In this document: in pieces, positions 1 through 5,873 of the stretch
Layout: each line of letters begins with the position of its first letter
Position numbering within the stretch: the first letter of the stretch is position 1
Assembly: GCA_016283985.1 (NCBI GenBank)
Contig: JAEENZ010000082.1
Coordinates: 1 to 11,606 of the forward strand
DNA from: Bacteroidales bacterium
GTDB taxonomy: Bacteria; Bacteroidota; Bacteroidia; Bacteroidales; UBA932
Length of the DNA: 11,606 nt
Direction of reading: 5' to 3'
Position numbers and translations under genes: made by a program
Notes under the pieces: model-generated
What the model was told of the DNA's origin: nothing
The model's input: only the letters and a program-made list of their open reading frames with translations
The model's database searches: none

Positions 1-411
1 ATCGTGACCACCACCGGTGTGGTGGGCGTGGTGAACGCGGTGGGCAAGCACTTTTCCTACGGACTCACGCTGATGAACACGAAGATGAGCGTCAGCGCCC
101 GGATCGGCCAGACAGGCCTCGTGGCCCCTCTGGAATGGGACGGAAAGCACAGCAACGGAGCGCTGATGAAGAATCTCCCCCTCCACTACGAGATCGCTCC
201 CGGCGATACGGTGTGGACGAGCGGCTATTCCAGCGTCTTCCCTCCGGACATCCCCATAGGCACCACCGGCCGCATCCGACAGGTGGACGGCAGCACCAAC
301 GAGGTGAGCGTGAGCCTCTTCCAGGATTTTGCCGCGCTGCGCTATGTCATCATCACCGAGAACCTCGACCGCGGGGAAATCGCAGAACTTGAAAAGGAGG
401 CAGGGCGATGA
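1..411 (+). CDS. mreC: Rod shape-determining protein MreC, C-terminal part (gene begins before the window)
   Basis: The reading frame is open from the first base (Ile-Val-Thr-Thr-Thr-Gly...), so the gene starts upstream and only its last 136 codons are here. What is visible is the periplasmic beta-barrel domain of MreC: a 'TGVVGVVNAVGKHFSYG' segment, a 'GQTGLVAPLEWDG' segment, 'DTVWTSGYSSVFPPDIPIGTTG' in which the Gly-Tyr-Ser-Ser-x-Phe-Pro-x-x-Ile-Pro-x-Gly pattern is typical of MreC, and a final strand leading to 'RYVIIT'. MreC is a membrane-anchored scaffold that couples the cytoplasmic MreB filament to the PBP2-RodA peptidoglycan synthase. Identity is supported by the domain pattern and by mreD, mrdA and rodA following directly. 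The stop overlaps the mreD start by 4 nt (ATGA), indicating co-transcription and translational coupling. Confidence 0.93.
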   Translation: MVTTTGVVGVVNAVGKHFSYGLTLMNTKMSVSARIGQTGLVAPLEWDGKHSNGALMKNLPLHYEIAPGDTVWTSGYSSVFPPDIPIGTTGRIRQVDGSTNEVSVSLFQDFAALRYVIITENLDRGEIAELEKEAGR

Positions 412-926
412 GACAGCGGTACGTGTTTACATATATCATCCTGATCGCCATCCAGGTCATCTGCCTAGGGCTTCTGAACCTGTCGCAGTACGTGGTGCTC
501 TGTTTCCTGCCGGTGATGATCCTGAGCCTTCCCATCACGCACAGTACCCCCCGTGTGCTGCTGACGGCATTCGTGACGGGATTGATGGTGGATTTCTTCA
601 CGGACGGCGTGCTCGGGCTCACGGTGTGCGCCCTGCTGCCGGTAGCCTTCGCCCGCAACGCCCTCATCCGCCTGGTATTCGGCACCGAGCTGCTCTCCCG
701 CCAGGAGGACATCTCCATACATAAACAGGGCCCTGCCAAGGTGCTGCTGGCCATCCTGCTCGCCACCACCCTGTTCTTCCTCATCTACATTCCCGTAGAC
801 TGCGCCGGCACCCGTTCCGGTGGATTCATCGCGCTCCGGACTCTTCTCTCCGTTGCCCTGAGCACTCCTGTGTCGTACTATGTTGCCGGAGTGCTTGCTC
901 CGAGGGAGGCCGACAGATGGAGGTAA
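408..926 (+). CDS. mreD: Rod shape-determining protein MreD
   Basis: A 172-aa integral membrane protein, close to the usual MreD length (about 160-180 aa). It is very hydrophobic, with about five or six membrane segments: roughly residues 5-25, 28-45 (with 'PVMILSLPITHSTPR'), 48-70 ('VLLTAFVTGLMVDFFTDGVLGL'), 75-90, 108-128 ('VLLAILLATTLFFLIYIPV') and 138-162. The 'GLMVDFFTDGVLGL' segment is the typical Gly-x-x-x-Asp motif of the family. MreD is the inner-membrane partner of MreC in the elongasome that positions lateral cell-wall synthesis. The start is well supported by a strong Shine-Dalgarno (AAAAGGAGG, ending at 400) 7 nt upstream and by the ATGA overlap with mreC. The 3' end overlaps the next gene by 10 nt. 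The assignment rests on hydropathy, length and gene order, since MreD diverges fast in sequence. Confidence 0.92.
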   Translation: MRQRYVFTYIILIAIQVICLGLLNLSQYVVLCFLPVMILSLPITHSTPRVLLTAFVTGLMVDFFTDGVLGLTVCALLPVAFARNALIRLVFGTELLSRQEDISIHKQGPAKVLLAILLATTLFFLIYIPVDCAGTRSGGFIALRTLLSVALSTPVSYYVAGVLAPREADRWR

Positions 927-2749
927 GCCGCAGCGACAAACTGGTCATTGGCCTCTGGGCCGTCATCCTCATCCTGCTGGTGAGGCTCTTCGCCATTCAG
1001 ATAGTGGATGACAGCTACAAGCGGGATGCGGCCAACAATTCCATGGTATACCACACCATCTACCCGCCCCGCGGCATCATCTACGACCGCAACGGGGAGG
1101 TGCTGGTGGGCAACCGCGTCTGCTACGACATCCTGGTCACACCCCGCGAGGTGCAGGCTTTCGACACGCTCGCCCTGGCGCAGGCGCTGGACCTGGACAC
1201 CCTCTGGATACGGGAGCAGATGGCATACTACAAGAAATACCGTTCGCGCATCGGCTGGCAGACCCTGCAGTTCGCCAAGCAGATCAGCATGGAGAAATAC
1301 ATGCGCTTCGCGGAGCGGGCCTACGATTTCCCGGGCTTCCGAGGGCAGGTGCGCACCGTGCGCGAGTATCCCTTCAACGCCGGCGGCAACCTTCTGGGAT
1401 ACGTGTCGGAGGTGAACGAAAGGGATATCGAGAAAGAGCCCGAGGCCTACAAGAGCGGGGACTACATCGGGAAGACCGGCCTGGAGGCCGCACGGGAGAA
1501 AGACCTGCGGGGCGAGAAGGGATATCACGTGTTCCTTAGGGACTCGCGCAACAAGGTGCAGGATTCCTACAAGGACGGGGAGTTCGACAAGGAGGCCGTG
1601 CCGGGGAAGAATATCGTAACGACGATAGACGCCCACCTGCAGCAGTACGGGCAGGAGCTGATGAAGGGGAAGAAGGGCAGCCTGATAGCGCTGGAGCCCG
1701 CCACGGGGGAGATCCTGGCGATGGTGTCCAGCCCGGGTATCGACGTGGATGTTCTCTCGAACATGGGAGCGAACTACGCGCGGCTGGCAGCCGATCCGGG
1801 CAGGCCGATGTTCAATCGCACTGTTCAGGCATCCTATCCTCCGGGTTCGGTTTTCAAACTGGTTAACGGCCTGATAGGCCTGCAGGAAGGCGTGCTGCAG
1901 CCATGGTACCAGTATCCATGCAGCCACGGCTATGCCTATACCAAGACGCGGAAACTGGGATGTCACGGGCACCGGAGCCCTCTGCGGCTTGACGAGGCGG
2001 TGATGATGAGTTGCAACGCCTATTTCTGCTACGTGCTGAAGAATCTGCTGGAACGACCGGAGGACGGCACCGTGAACGAGGAGTTCGACAAGTGGCGGGA
2101 GTATGTGCTGAGTTTTGGCTTCGGGCAGAAACTCGGAAGCGACTTTCCTTCCGAACTCGGCGGCAACATCCCGACTTCGAAGTTATATGACAAGCGCTAC
2201 GGCCGCGGCCGCTGGCGCACCTCGAACGTGATTTCCCTTTCCATCGGGCAGGGAGAAATCGGCGCCACGCCGCTGCAGATTGCAAACCTGGCTGCCATCA
2301 TGGCCAACCGCGGATACTACTACATCCCCCATATCGTGAAGGATTCCGAGGGGCTGGAGATAGACGAGCGCTTCCGCGAGAAGCACTACACAATGGTAGA
2401 TACTTCCCAGTTCTCGAAGGTGATCGGGGGCATGTGGATGGCCGTGAACGCCCCGGCAGGAGCAGGCGGAACCGCCGGGCTGGCCGCCGTTCCGGGGCTG
2501 GATATCTGCGGAAAGACGGGTACCGCCCAGAACCCTCATGGGGCGGATAACTCCGTCTTTATCTGCTTCGCACCCCGGGAGAATCCGAAGATTGCGGTGG
2601 TAGGATATATAGAGAATGCCGGTTGGGGAGGCTCCTGGGCCTGCCCGCTGGCATCGCTGCTGATAGAAAAATACCTGCTTGGGGAGACCACTCGCCCCGA
2701 GCTGGAGAAACGCATGTTAAACGCTTCATTCAATGTTGCAGGGAACTGA
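917..2749 (+). CDS. mrdA: Penicillin-binding protein 2, peptidoglycan transpeptidase of the elongasome
   Basis: A 610-aa class B penicillin-binding protein of normal length. Order of parts: short cytoplasmic N-terminus, one membrane anchor (about residues 9-29, 'LVIGLWAVILILLVRLFAIQI'), the PBP dimerisation region beginning with 'PPRGIIYDRNGEVLVGNR', and the transpeptidase domain. All three penicilloyl-serine transferase motifs are present: SxxK as Ser311-Val-Phe-Lys314 (in 'SYPPGSVFK'), SxN as Ser365-Cys-Asn367, and KTG as Lys533-Thr-Gly535 (in 'GKTGTAQNP'). The enzyme cross-links new glycan strands made by its partner RodA in the periplasm and is a beta-lactam target (mecillinam in model species). 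The start has a GGGAGG Shine-Dalgarno at 904-909 and overlaps mreD by 10 nt. The end overlaps rodA by 17 nt. Nothing suggests loss of function. Confidence 0.97.
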   Translation: MEVSRSDKLVIGLWAVILILLVRLFAIQIVDDSYKRDAANNSMVYHTIYPPRGIIYDRNGEVLVGNRVCYDILVTPREVQAFDTLALAQALDLDTLWIREQMAYYKKYRSRIGWQTLQFAKQISMEKYMRFAERAYDFPGFRGQVRTVREYPFNAGGNLLGYVSEVNERDIEKEPEAYKSGDYIGKTGLEAAREKDLRGEKGYHVFLRDSRNKVQDSYKDGEFDKEAVPGKNIVTTIDAHLQQYGQELMKGKKGSLIALEPATGEILAMVSSPGIDVDVLSNMGANYARLAADPGRPMFNRTVQASYPPGSVFKLVNGLIGLQEGVLQPWYQYPCSHGYAYTKTRKLGCHGHRSPLRLDEAVMMSCNAYFCYVLKNLLERPEDGTVNEEFDKWREYVLSFGFGQKLGSDFPSELGGNIPTSKLYDKRYGRGRWRTSNVISLSIGQGEIGATPLQIANLAAIMANRGYYYIPHIVKDSEGLEIDERFREKHYTMVDTSQFSKVIGGMWMAVNAPAGAGGTAGLAAVPGLDICGKTGTAQNPHGADNSVFICFAPRENPKIAVVGYIENAGWGGSWACPLASLLIEKYLLGETTRPELEKRMLNASFNVAGN

Positions 2750-4025
2750 CAGAGGTTTTCGCAGTTCGGTGGATTGGACGCTCGTTGCCATCTACCTGGT
2801 GCTGGTCCTGATAGGCTGGCTGAACGTGTATGCCTCCATCCATACCCCCGACATGGGCTCGCCGCTGGCGTTTTCGCTGCGCAGCGGCAAGCAGTTCGTG
2901 TGGATCCTGACGGCGTTTGCGCTTGCTCTGGTGATTCTGTTCGTGGTGAACCCTCGGCTTTGGGAAGTGCTGGCCACTCCGGGCTATCTGATAGTGGTGG
3001 TGCTGCTGGTGGCGGTGATCTTTCTGGGGTCCGCGCACAAAGGTTCGCACTCATGGTTTTCCATCGGGCCCATCAGCTTCCAGCCCGCCGAGATATCGAA
3101 GATTACGACCTCGCTGCTGCTGGCCATGCTGATGAGCCGGCAGAACTTCTCGCTCGGCCGGTGGAAGGATTTCTGGCTGGTGGCGGCGGTGCTCGGCCTG
3201 CCGATGCTGATTATCCTTGCGGAGAATGAAACCGGCTCCGCGCTGGTGTATACGGGGATGCTGTTCGTGTTGTACCGCGAGGGGCTGCCGGGGGTGATAC
3301 TGGTGTTGCTGGGGCTGGCGGTTGTGCTGTTTATCCTGACGCTGAAGACCTCTGTTTGGGTTTCGCTGGCTGTGCTGGGGGTTATCGGCTTGCTATATCT
3401 TTGGTATCTGCTTCGGGAGACCAGGCCGCTGTCGCGGGAAAGGCGCTTCTCGCTGCGGATGCTGCTACTGGCGGTCGTGGTGTTCGCCGGGCTGGTGTTC
3501 TCTACCGATTTCGTGTTCCACAAGGTGCTGCAGGACCATCAGCGTCTGCGCATCGAGGTGCTGCTGGGGATGAAGGACGACCCGCACGGAGTGGGATACA
3601 ACGTGCGGCAGTCAATGATTGCGATAGGCTCAGGCGGCTTTGCCGGAAAGGGCTTCACGAACGGCACGCAGAATACCGGCGGCTTCGTGCCGGAGCAGAG
3701 TACGGACTTCATTTTCTGTACTATCGGCGAGGAATGGGGCTTTCTGGGATGTCTGGTGGTGCTTGCGCTGTACGGGTTCTTGATAACACGGATTCTGCAT
3801 GATGCGGAAAGGTCCCGGGAGGGATTTACGCGGATTTACGGGTATTGCGTTGCCGCGTGCCTGTTCATGCATCTGTTTATAAATGTGGGCATGACGATAG
3901 GCATTATGCCGGTGATCGGCATCCCGCTGCCGTTCCTGAGCTACGGTGGCTCATCGCTGTGGGCGTTCACCGTGATGCTGTTTATCTTCATTGCTCTGTA
4001 TCGGCAGGAGAATAAGTATTTTTAG
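2733..4025 (+). CDS. rodA: Peptidoglycan glycosyltransferase RodA (SEDS family)
   Basis: A 430-aa polytopic membrane protein of the SEDS family (RodA/FtsW/SpoVE), with roughly ten membrane segments. RodA polymerises lipid II into glycan strands as the partner of PBP2. Diagnostic regions: the large periplasmic loop with Asp282-Asp-Pro-His-Gly-Val-Gly-Tyr followed by 'QSMIAIGSGGFAGKG', 'FVPEQSTDFIFCTIGEEWG', and the C-terminal signature 'GIMPVIGIPLPFLSYGGSS'. The Asp in the (D)DPxGxGY motif corresponds by family knowledge to the proposed catalytic acid. The inserted stretch at about residues 190-250 ('GLPGVILVLLGLAVVLFILTL...RETRPLSRERR') makes the protein longer than the ~370 aa of E. coli RodA and is common in Bacteroidota. 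The start lies inside the end of mrdA (17-nt overlap) with a weak Shine-Dalgarno, suggesting translational coupling. Confidence 0.96.
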   Translation: MLQGTDRGFRSSVDWTLVAIYLVLVLIGWLNVYASIHTPDMGSPLAFSLRSGKQFVWILTAFALALVILFVVNPRLWEVLATPGYLIVVVLLVAVIFLGSAHKGSHSWFSIGPISFQPAEISKITTSLLLAMLMSRQNFSLGRWKDFWLVAAVLGLPMLIILAENETGSALVYTGMLFVLYREGLPGVILVLLGLAVVLFILTLKTSVWVSLAVLGVIGLLYLWYLLRETRPLSRERRFSLRMLLLAVVVFAGLVFSTDFVFHKVLQDHQRLRIEVLLGMKDDPHGVGYNVRQSMIAIGSGGFAGKGFTNGTQNTGGFVPEQSTDFIFCTIGEEWGFLGCLVVLALYGFLITRILHDAERSREGFTRIYGYCVAACLFMHLFINVGMTIGIMPVIGIPLPFLSYGGSSLWAFTVMLFIFIALYRQENKYF

Positions 4026-4028
4026 GAT

Positions 4029-4538
4029 ATGAAAGATTTTTTGAGTTTGGCTTCGGCGCGGTATTCGTGCAGGGGCTTCGCCGATAAGGCTGTTCCGGAA
4101 GAGATGATCGAGTCTGTTTTGGAGGCTGCGCGTCTTGCGCCTACCGCCGTGAACAAGCAACCGGTTAAGGTGTGGGTGGTGCGGTCTGCGGACAGGTTGC
4201 TGGCCCTGGATGGCGCGACACAGTATCGTTACGGCGCGCCGGTGGTATTCATTGTGGGCTGCAAGCCCGCCGATGCGTGGGTGCGCAAGTATGATGGCAA
4301 GAACGGAGCGGAAGTAGATGCCGCCATCGTGGGAACGCACATAATGATGGAAGTTGCAGACCTGGGCCTGGGATGCACCTGGGTGGGGTCTTTCGACCCC
4401 GCCGTGCTCAAGGCATCATTCCCCGAACTGGCCGGATGGGAGCCTGTGGCCCTATTCCCCGTCGGCTGGCCCGCAGCCTCCCCCTCGCCCCGCCACTTCG
4501 AGCGGAAGCCCCTGCCGGAATTTGCCGAGGAGTTGTAG
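4029..4538 (+). CDS. Short nitroreductase-family flavoprotein
   Basis: A 169-aa protein of the nitroreductase (NADH oxidase/NfsB-like, FMN-binding) fold. Visible features: N-terminal 'ARYSCRGF', whose Arg residues are the family's FMN-phosphate contacts; 'ARLAPTAVNKQP', matching the usual A-x-x-APS-x-x-N-x-QPW motif; a central hydrophobic helix 'AAIVGTHIMMEVADLGLGCTWVG'; and a final 'PVALFPVGWPA' resembling the 'G-x-P' strand that closes the flavin site. Such enzymes are homodimeric cytoplasmic NAD(P)H-dependent oxidoreductases; the natural substrate cannot be inferred. It is shorter than the usual 180-220 aa but complete at both ends. It starts 3 nt after rodA stops, so it is very probably the last gene of the rod-shape operon. 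No functional link to the cell wall is apparent. Confidence 0.88.
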   Translation: MKDFLSLASARYSCRGFADKAVPEEMIESVLEAARLAPTAVNKQPVKVWVVRSADRLLALDGATQYRYGAPVVFIVGCKPADAWVRKYDGKNGAEVDAAIVGTHIMMEVADLGLGCTWVGSFDPAVLKASFPELAGWEPVALFPVGWPAASPSPRHFERKPLPEFAEEL

Positions 4539-4613
4539 AGGTTCTTTGGTCGTGGCACCAGCGTGACGGGTCGTGGCGTCTAATATATTGACTGATAGTA
4601 ACTTATCGCAAGT

Positions 4614-4648
4614 GCCTCTGTCGTTTCCAGATCAGAGGCGTTTGTATT
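4614..4648 (+). terminator. Candidate intrinsic terminator of the rod-shape operon
   Basis: A 7-bp perfect GC-rich stem, GCCTCTG (4614-4620) with CAGAGGC (4633-4639), and a 12-nt loop, followed by GTTTGTATT. The T-tract is interrupted, so termination may be moderate. It is the only clear hairpin between the nitroreductase gene and the tRNA promoter. The remaining ~75 nt after the nitroreductase stop hold a short direct repeat, GGTCGTGGC at 4547-4555 and 4570-4578, of unknown meaning. Confidence 0.6.
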
Positions 4649-4730
4649 AACTTACTGATTATCAGGCCTTTGTATGCCACAGAGAGTATAATACTCCAAA
4701 ACCTTCATCTCTACATTTAGAAGAAATTGC

Positions 4731-4738
4731 TATATTTG
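4731..4738 (+). promoter_or_regulatory. Bacteroidota -7 promoter element for the tRNA-Leu gene
   Basis: TATATTTG matches the Bacteroidota sigma-ABfr -7 consensus TAnnTTTG exactly and lies 12 nt before the tRNA 5' end, leaving room for a transcript start about 5-8 nt downstream and a very short leader. No good -33 TTG box is visible at the usual spacing, so the match is one-sided. Confidence 0.6.
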
Positions 4739-4750
4739 CAGCCGCAATAA

Positions 4751-5050
4751 GCCTTGGTGGTGGAATGGTAGACACGAGGGACTTAGACACATTTGAGTGC
4801 ACTCTCTGAAAAGAGAGATGTAGAATGCCGTAAATTCAAGGAAACCTTAACGGGTAATGCTGAAGGCAATCTTGAGCCAAGCCTCCAAAAGGAGGAAGGT
4901 GCAGAGACTAGACACGGCACGCCTAAAGAGCCTGGCTCCATGGTGAAGGAATAGTCCAGACCACAAACAGAGATTGGTGGCGAAAGCCATAGTGGTACGA
5001 AAATCCCTTGGCCCGAAAAGGCCGTGCGGGTTCGATTCCCGCCCGAGGCA
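4751..5050 (+). tRNA. tRNA-Leu(UAA), interrupted by a group I intron
   Basis: The exons are 4751-4784 (34 nt) and 5000-5050 (51 nt), giving an 85-nt class II tRNA. The acceptor stem GCCTTGG (4751-4757) pairs with CCGAGGC (5043-5049), with one T-G wobble and discriminator A5050; CCA is not encoded. The anticodon stem is AGGGA (4777-4781) with TCCCT (5004-5008). The 7-nt loop CTTAAAA is formed only after joining the exons, giving anticodon UAA. The long variable arm has GGCC/GGCC-type pairing (about 5010-5023), and the T-arm is GCGGG-TTCGATT-CCCGC (5026-5042). These are leucine tRNA features. The intron interrupts between U34 and A35. The 3' end serves as the boundary of a duplicated segment (see 9396-9408). 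Confidence 0.96.
4785..4999 (+). ncRNA. Group I self-splicing intron (IC3-like) in tRNA-Leu(UAA)
   Basis: 215 nt with no reading frame for a homing endonuclease. The 5' exon ends in U (4784), which can form the conserved U-G pair with G4795 in P1 (ACUU with GAGU, 4795-4798). The intron ends in the omega G (4999). Core pairings found by eye: P2 CTCTCT/AGAGAG capped by a GAAA tetraloop (4802-4817); P3 TGCCGT (4826-4831) with ACGGCA (4914-4919); P4 TTCAAG (4835-4840) with CTTGAG (4871-4876); P5 CCTT/AAGG (4845-4848, 4863-4866); P6a CCTCC/GGAGG (4882-4886, 4891-4895); P7 GACTA (4906-4910) with TAGTC (4952-4956), the guanosine-binding site; P9 ACCAC (4960-4964) with GTGGT (4992-4996), carrying an inner TGGC-GAAA-GCCA hairpin. 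The strings AGGCAATC.TGAGCCAAGC and GAAGGTGCAGAGACT match the conserved core of cyanobacterial tRNA-Leu introns. I could not resolve P8. Confidence 0.95.
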
Positions 5051-5051
5051 C
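5039..5051 (+). repeat. Direct repeat copy 1, tRNA-Leu 3' end (putative att site)
   Basis: CCGCCCGAGGCAC, covering the last 12 nt of the tRNA plus one base. It is repeated exactly at 9396-9408, and similar terminator hairpins follow both copies. tRNA 3' ends are the standard target of tyrosine recombinases, so this is a candidate attachment core. Confidence 0.65.
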
Positions 5052-5107
5052 AAAACCGACCTTGTAAGCTATTTATTTTTAAGTACTTAACAAGGTTCGG
5101 TTTTTTG
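5052..5107 (+). terminator. Intrinsic terminator of the tRNA-Leu gene
   Basis: A long imperfect stem: AAACCGACCTTGT (5053-5065) pairs with ACAAGGTTCGGTTT (5090-5103), with one bulged T. It is followed by a run of T residues and TTGTAT. The loop is AT-rich. On the other strand the stem is followed by TTTTG, so it may also stop leftward transcription. A diverged copy of the same hairpin lies at 9412-9466. Confidence 0.8.
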
Positions 5108-5118
5108 TATTCACCAAA

Positions 5119-5139
5119 TTTGACCACATTTTGACCACA
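5119..5139. repeat. Tandem TTTGACCACA pair, 11-bp period
   Basis: TTTGACCACA occurs at 5119-5128 and again at 5130-5139, one helical turn apart, just outside the tRNA terminator. Similar paired half-sites (GGTCAC on the other face) occur at 9311-9327 and 11427-11442, each near a segment boundary. They resemble arm-type or accessory recombinase binding sites; this is inference. Confidence 0.45.
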
Positions 5140-5149
5140 ACACGGAAAT

Positions 5150-5186
5150 AACCAAAAGAACCAAAGAGACCGATAAATTGGAATTT
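5150..5186. repeat. Long direct repeat, copy 1
   Basis: An imperfect repeat of 11455-11489. The core AGACCGATAAATtGGAATTT (5167-5186) differs from the other copy by one base over 20. The preceding CCAAA/GAACC stretch also aligns with small gaps. In both places the repeat lies directly downstream of, or touching, the stop codon of a leftward gene. Confidence 0.6.
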
Positions 5187-5385
5187 AGCTCTTTCTGAGA
5201 TAATCAACGAGGAATGCCACTATCATTATGAGATCAAGAAGGAGGATGAAACCGGCAACGATGACTGTCGGTTTGTGGCTATCATGTAAACCACTCACTA
5301 AAAGACTGATGCCGGAAATCGTCGTAATCAAAGCGGCAAGGCTATACCAGATAATCTTCTTGGAGTTTTTATTCTCTATTTTCAT
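5185..5385 (-). CDS. Small two-helix membrane protein, unknown function
   Basis: 66 aa starting 'MKIENKNSKKIIWYS'. Two hydrophobic segments are visible, about residues 12-31 ('IIWYSLAALITTISGISLLV') and 40-61 ('TVIVAGFILLLDLIMIVAFLV'), with a lysine-rich N-terminus and a short basic tail 'DYLRKS', consistent with both ends in the cytoplasm. I do not recognise a family. There is no clear promoter or Shine-Dalgarno. The stop codon abuts a direct repeat, so the gene sits at the very edge of the accessory segment. The codon pattern and the clean helix-loop-helix hydropathy make a real gene more likely than chance, but it could be a remnant. Confidence 0.55.
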   Translation of the reverse strand: MKIENKNSKKIIWYSLAALITTISGISLLVSGLHDSHKPTVIVAGFILLLDLIMIVAFLVDYLRKS

Positions 5386-5460
5386 ATAAATACTCGAACT
5401 TTTTTGAGGATCTTCTGAAACTGAACAAGTTTGCAGAAAGTATTGAGGATGAATTGAATA

Positions 5461-5808
5461 TTAGTCTACGATAATCCAGTGACCATTCCGGTTGGCTCCT
5501 TCCCGACGGATGATCCCTTTTGCTTTCAAGTCGGCAAGCATCCTTTCGATCTGCCGGGCGCTCATATCCAAGTCATTAGCAATCTTGGCTGCAGTTATGT
5601 GCCTATCTGCCCGTAAATATCCAAGGACGCGCACCTGTTGGTAGTTGAGGCCTTTCTCGTCAGCGATCTCGGTATTGGACTTTCCCTGATGGTCGATAAG
5701 GGCGTTCAGAATCTCCTCCAGCATGAAGTCGATGAACGGACCGCTGTCGGCCAGAGATGAACTCTTGTTGATGGCGTTGTAGTATGCCAACTGGTTGGAG
5801 TAAACCAT
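5461..5808 (-). pseudogene. Fic-family protein, C-terminal fragment with winged-helix domain
   Basis: About 115 aa from the ATG at 5808. The opening 'MVYSNQLAYYNAINKSSSLADSGPFIDFMLEEIL' matches the end of the catalytic domain of Bacteroidota Fic proteins (the usual 'YYxAInxsxxxxdstPFIeFML' segment). It is followed by 'HQGKSNTEIADEKG' and a winged-helix domain (about residues 55-110: 'TAAKIANDLDMSARQIERMLADLKAKGIIRREG'). The catalytic HPFxxGNGR loop and the whole N-terminal Fic fold are absent, so AMP-transferase activity is not possible. The frame can be opened to a TTG at 5832, but upstream it runs straight into the terminator of the neighbouring gene, so the truncation point lies at about 5810-5832. 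A GGGAGG sits 5 nt before the ATG. It is either a decayed remnant or a stand-alone DNA-binding piece; I favour a remnant. Confidence 0.75.
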
Positions 5809-5832
5809 AGTCCTCCCGAAACAATAATACAA

Positions 5833-5870
5833 ATCAGCCCCGGTAGAATTTGATTTCTGTCGGGGCTGAT
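5833..5870 (-). terminator. Intrinsic terminator downstream of the 3-hydroxyacyl-CoA dehydrogenase gene
   Basis: A 10-bp perfect stem ATCAGCCCCG / CGGGGCTGAT (5833-5842 and 5861-5870) whose loop can itself pair (AGAA/TTCT). On the - strand it is followed by TTGTATTATTG. It begins 3 nt after the dehydrogenase stop, and no promoter is visible between it and the Fic fragment. Confidence 0.8.
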
Positions 5871-5873
5871 CGG

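Noticed and set aside
878..1972. 364-codon open frame on the - strand
   Set aside because: It lies wholly antisense to mreD/mrdA in GC-rich DNA. mrdA has all catalytic motifs, and the antisense product is a low-complexity His/Leu/Val-rich shadow.
4783..5127. Open frame of 114 codons on the - strand across the tRNA and intron
   Set aside because: It is antisense to the tRNA-Leu, the group I intron core and the terminator. Its 'GNRTRTA'-like stretch is the familiar false protein produced by reading tRNA genes backwards.
5119..5139. CRISPR-like short repeats
   Set aside because: Only two 10-nt units with an 11-bp period, with no spacers and no cas genes. Better explained as paired protein-binding half-sites.
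5355..5470. Short + strand frame reading 'FFEDLLKLNKFAESIEDELNISLR' before a stop
   Set aside because: It looks like a plausible helix but has no start codon and overlaps the small membrane protein gene. It could be a decayed C-terminus; too short to call.
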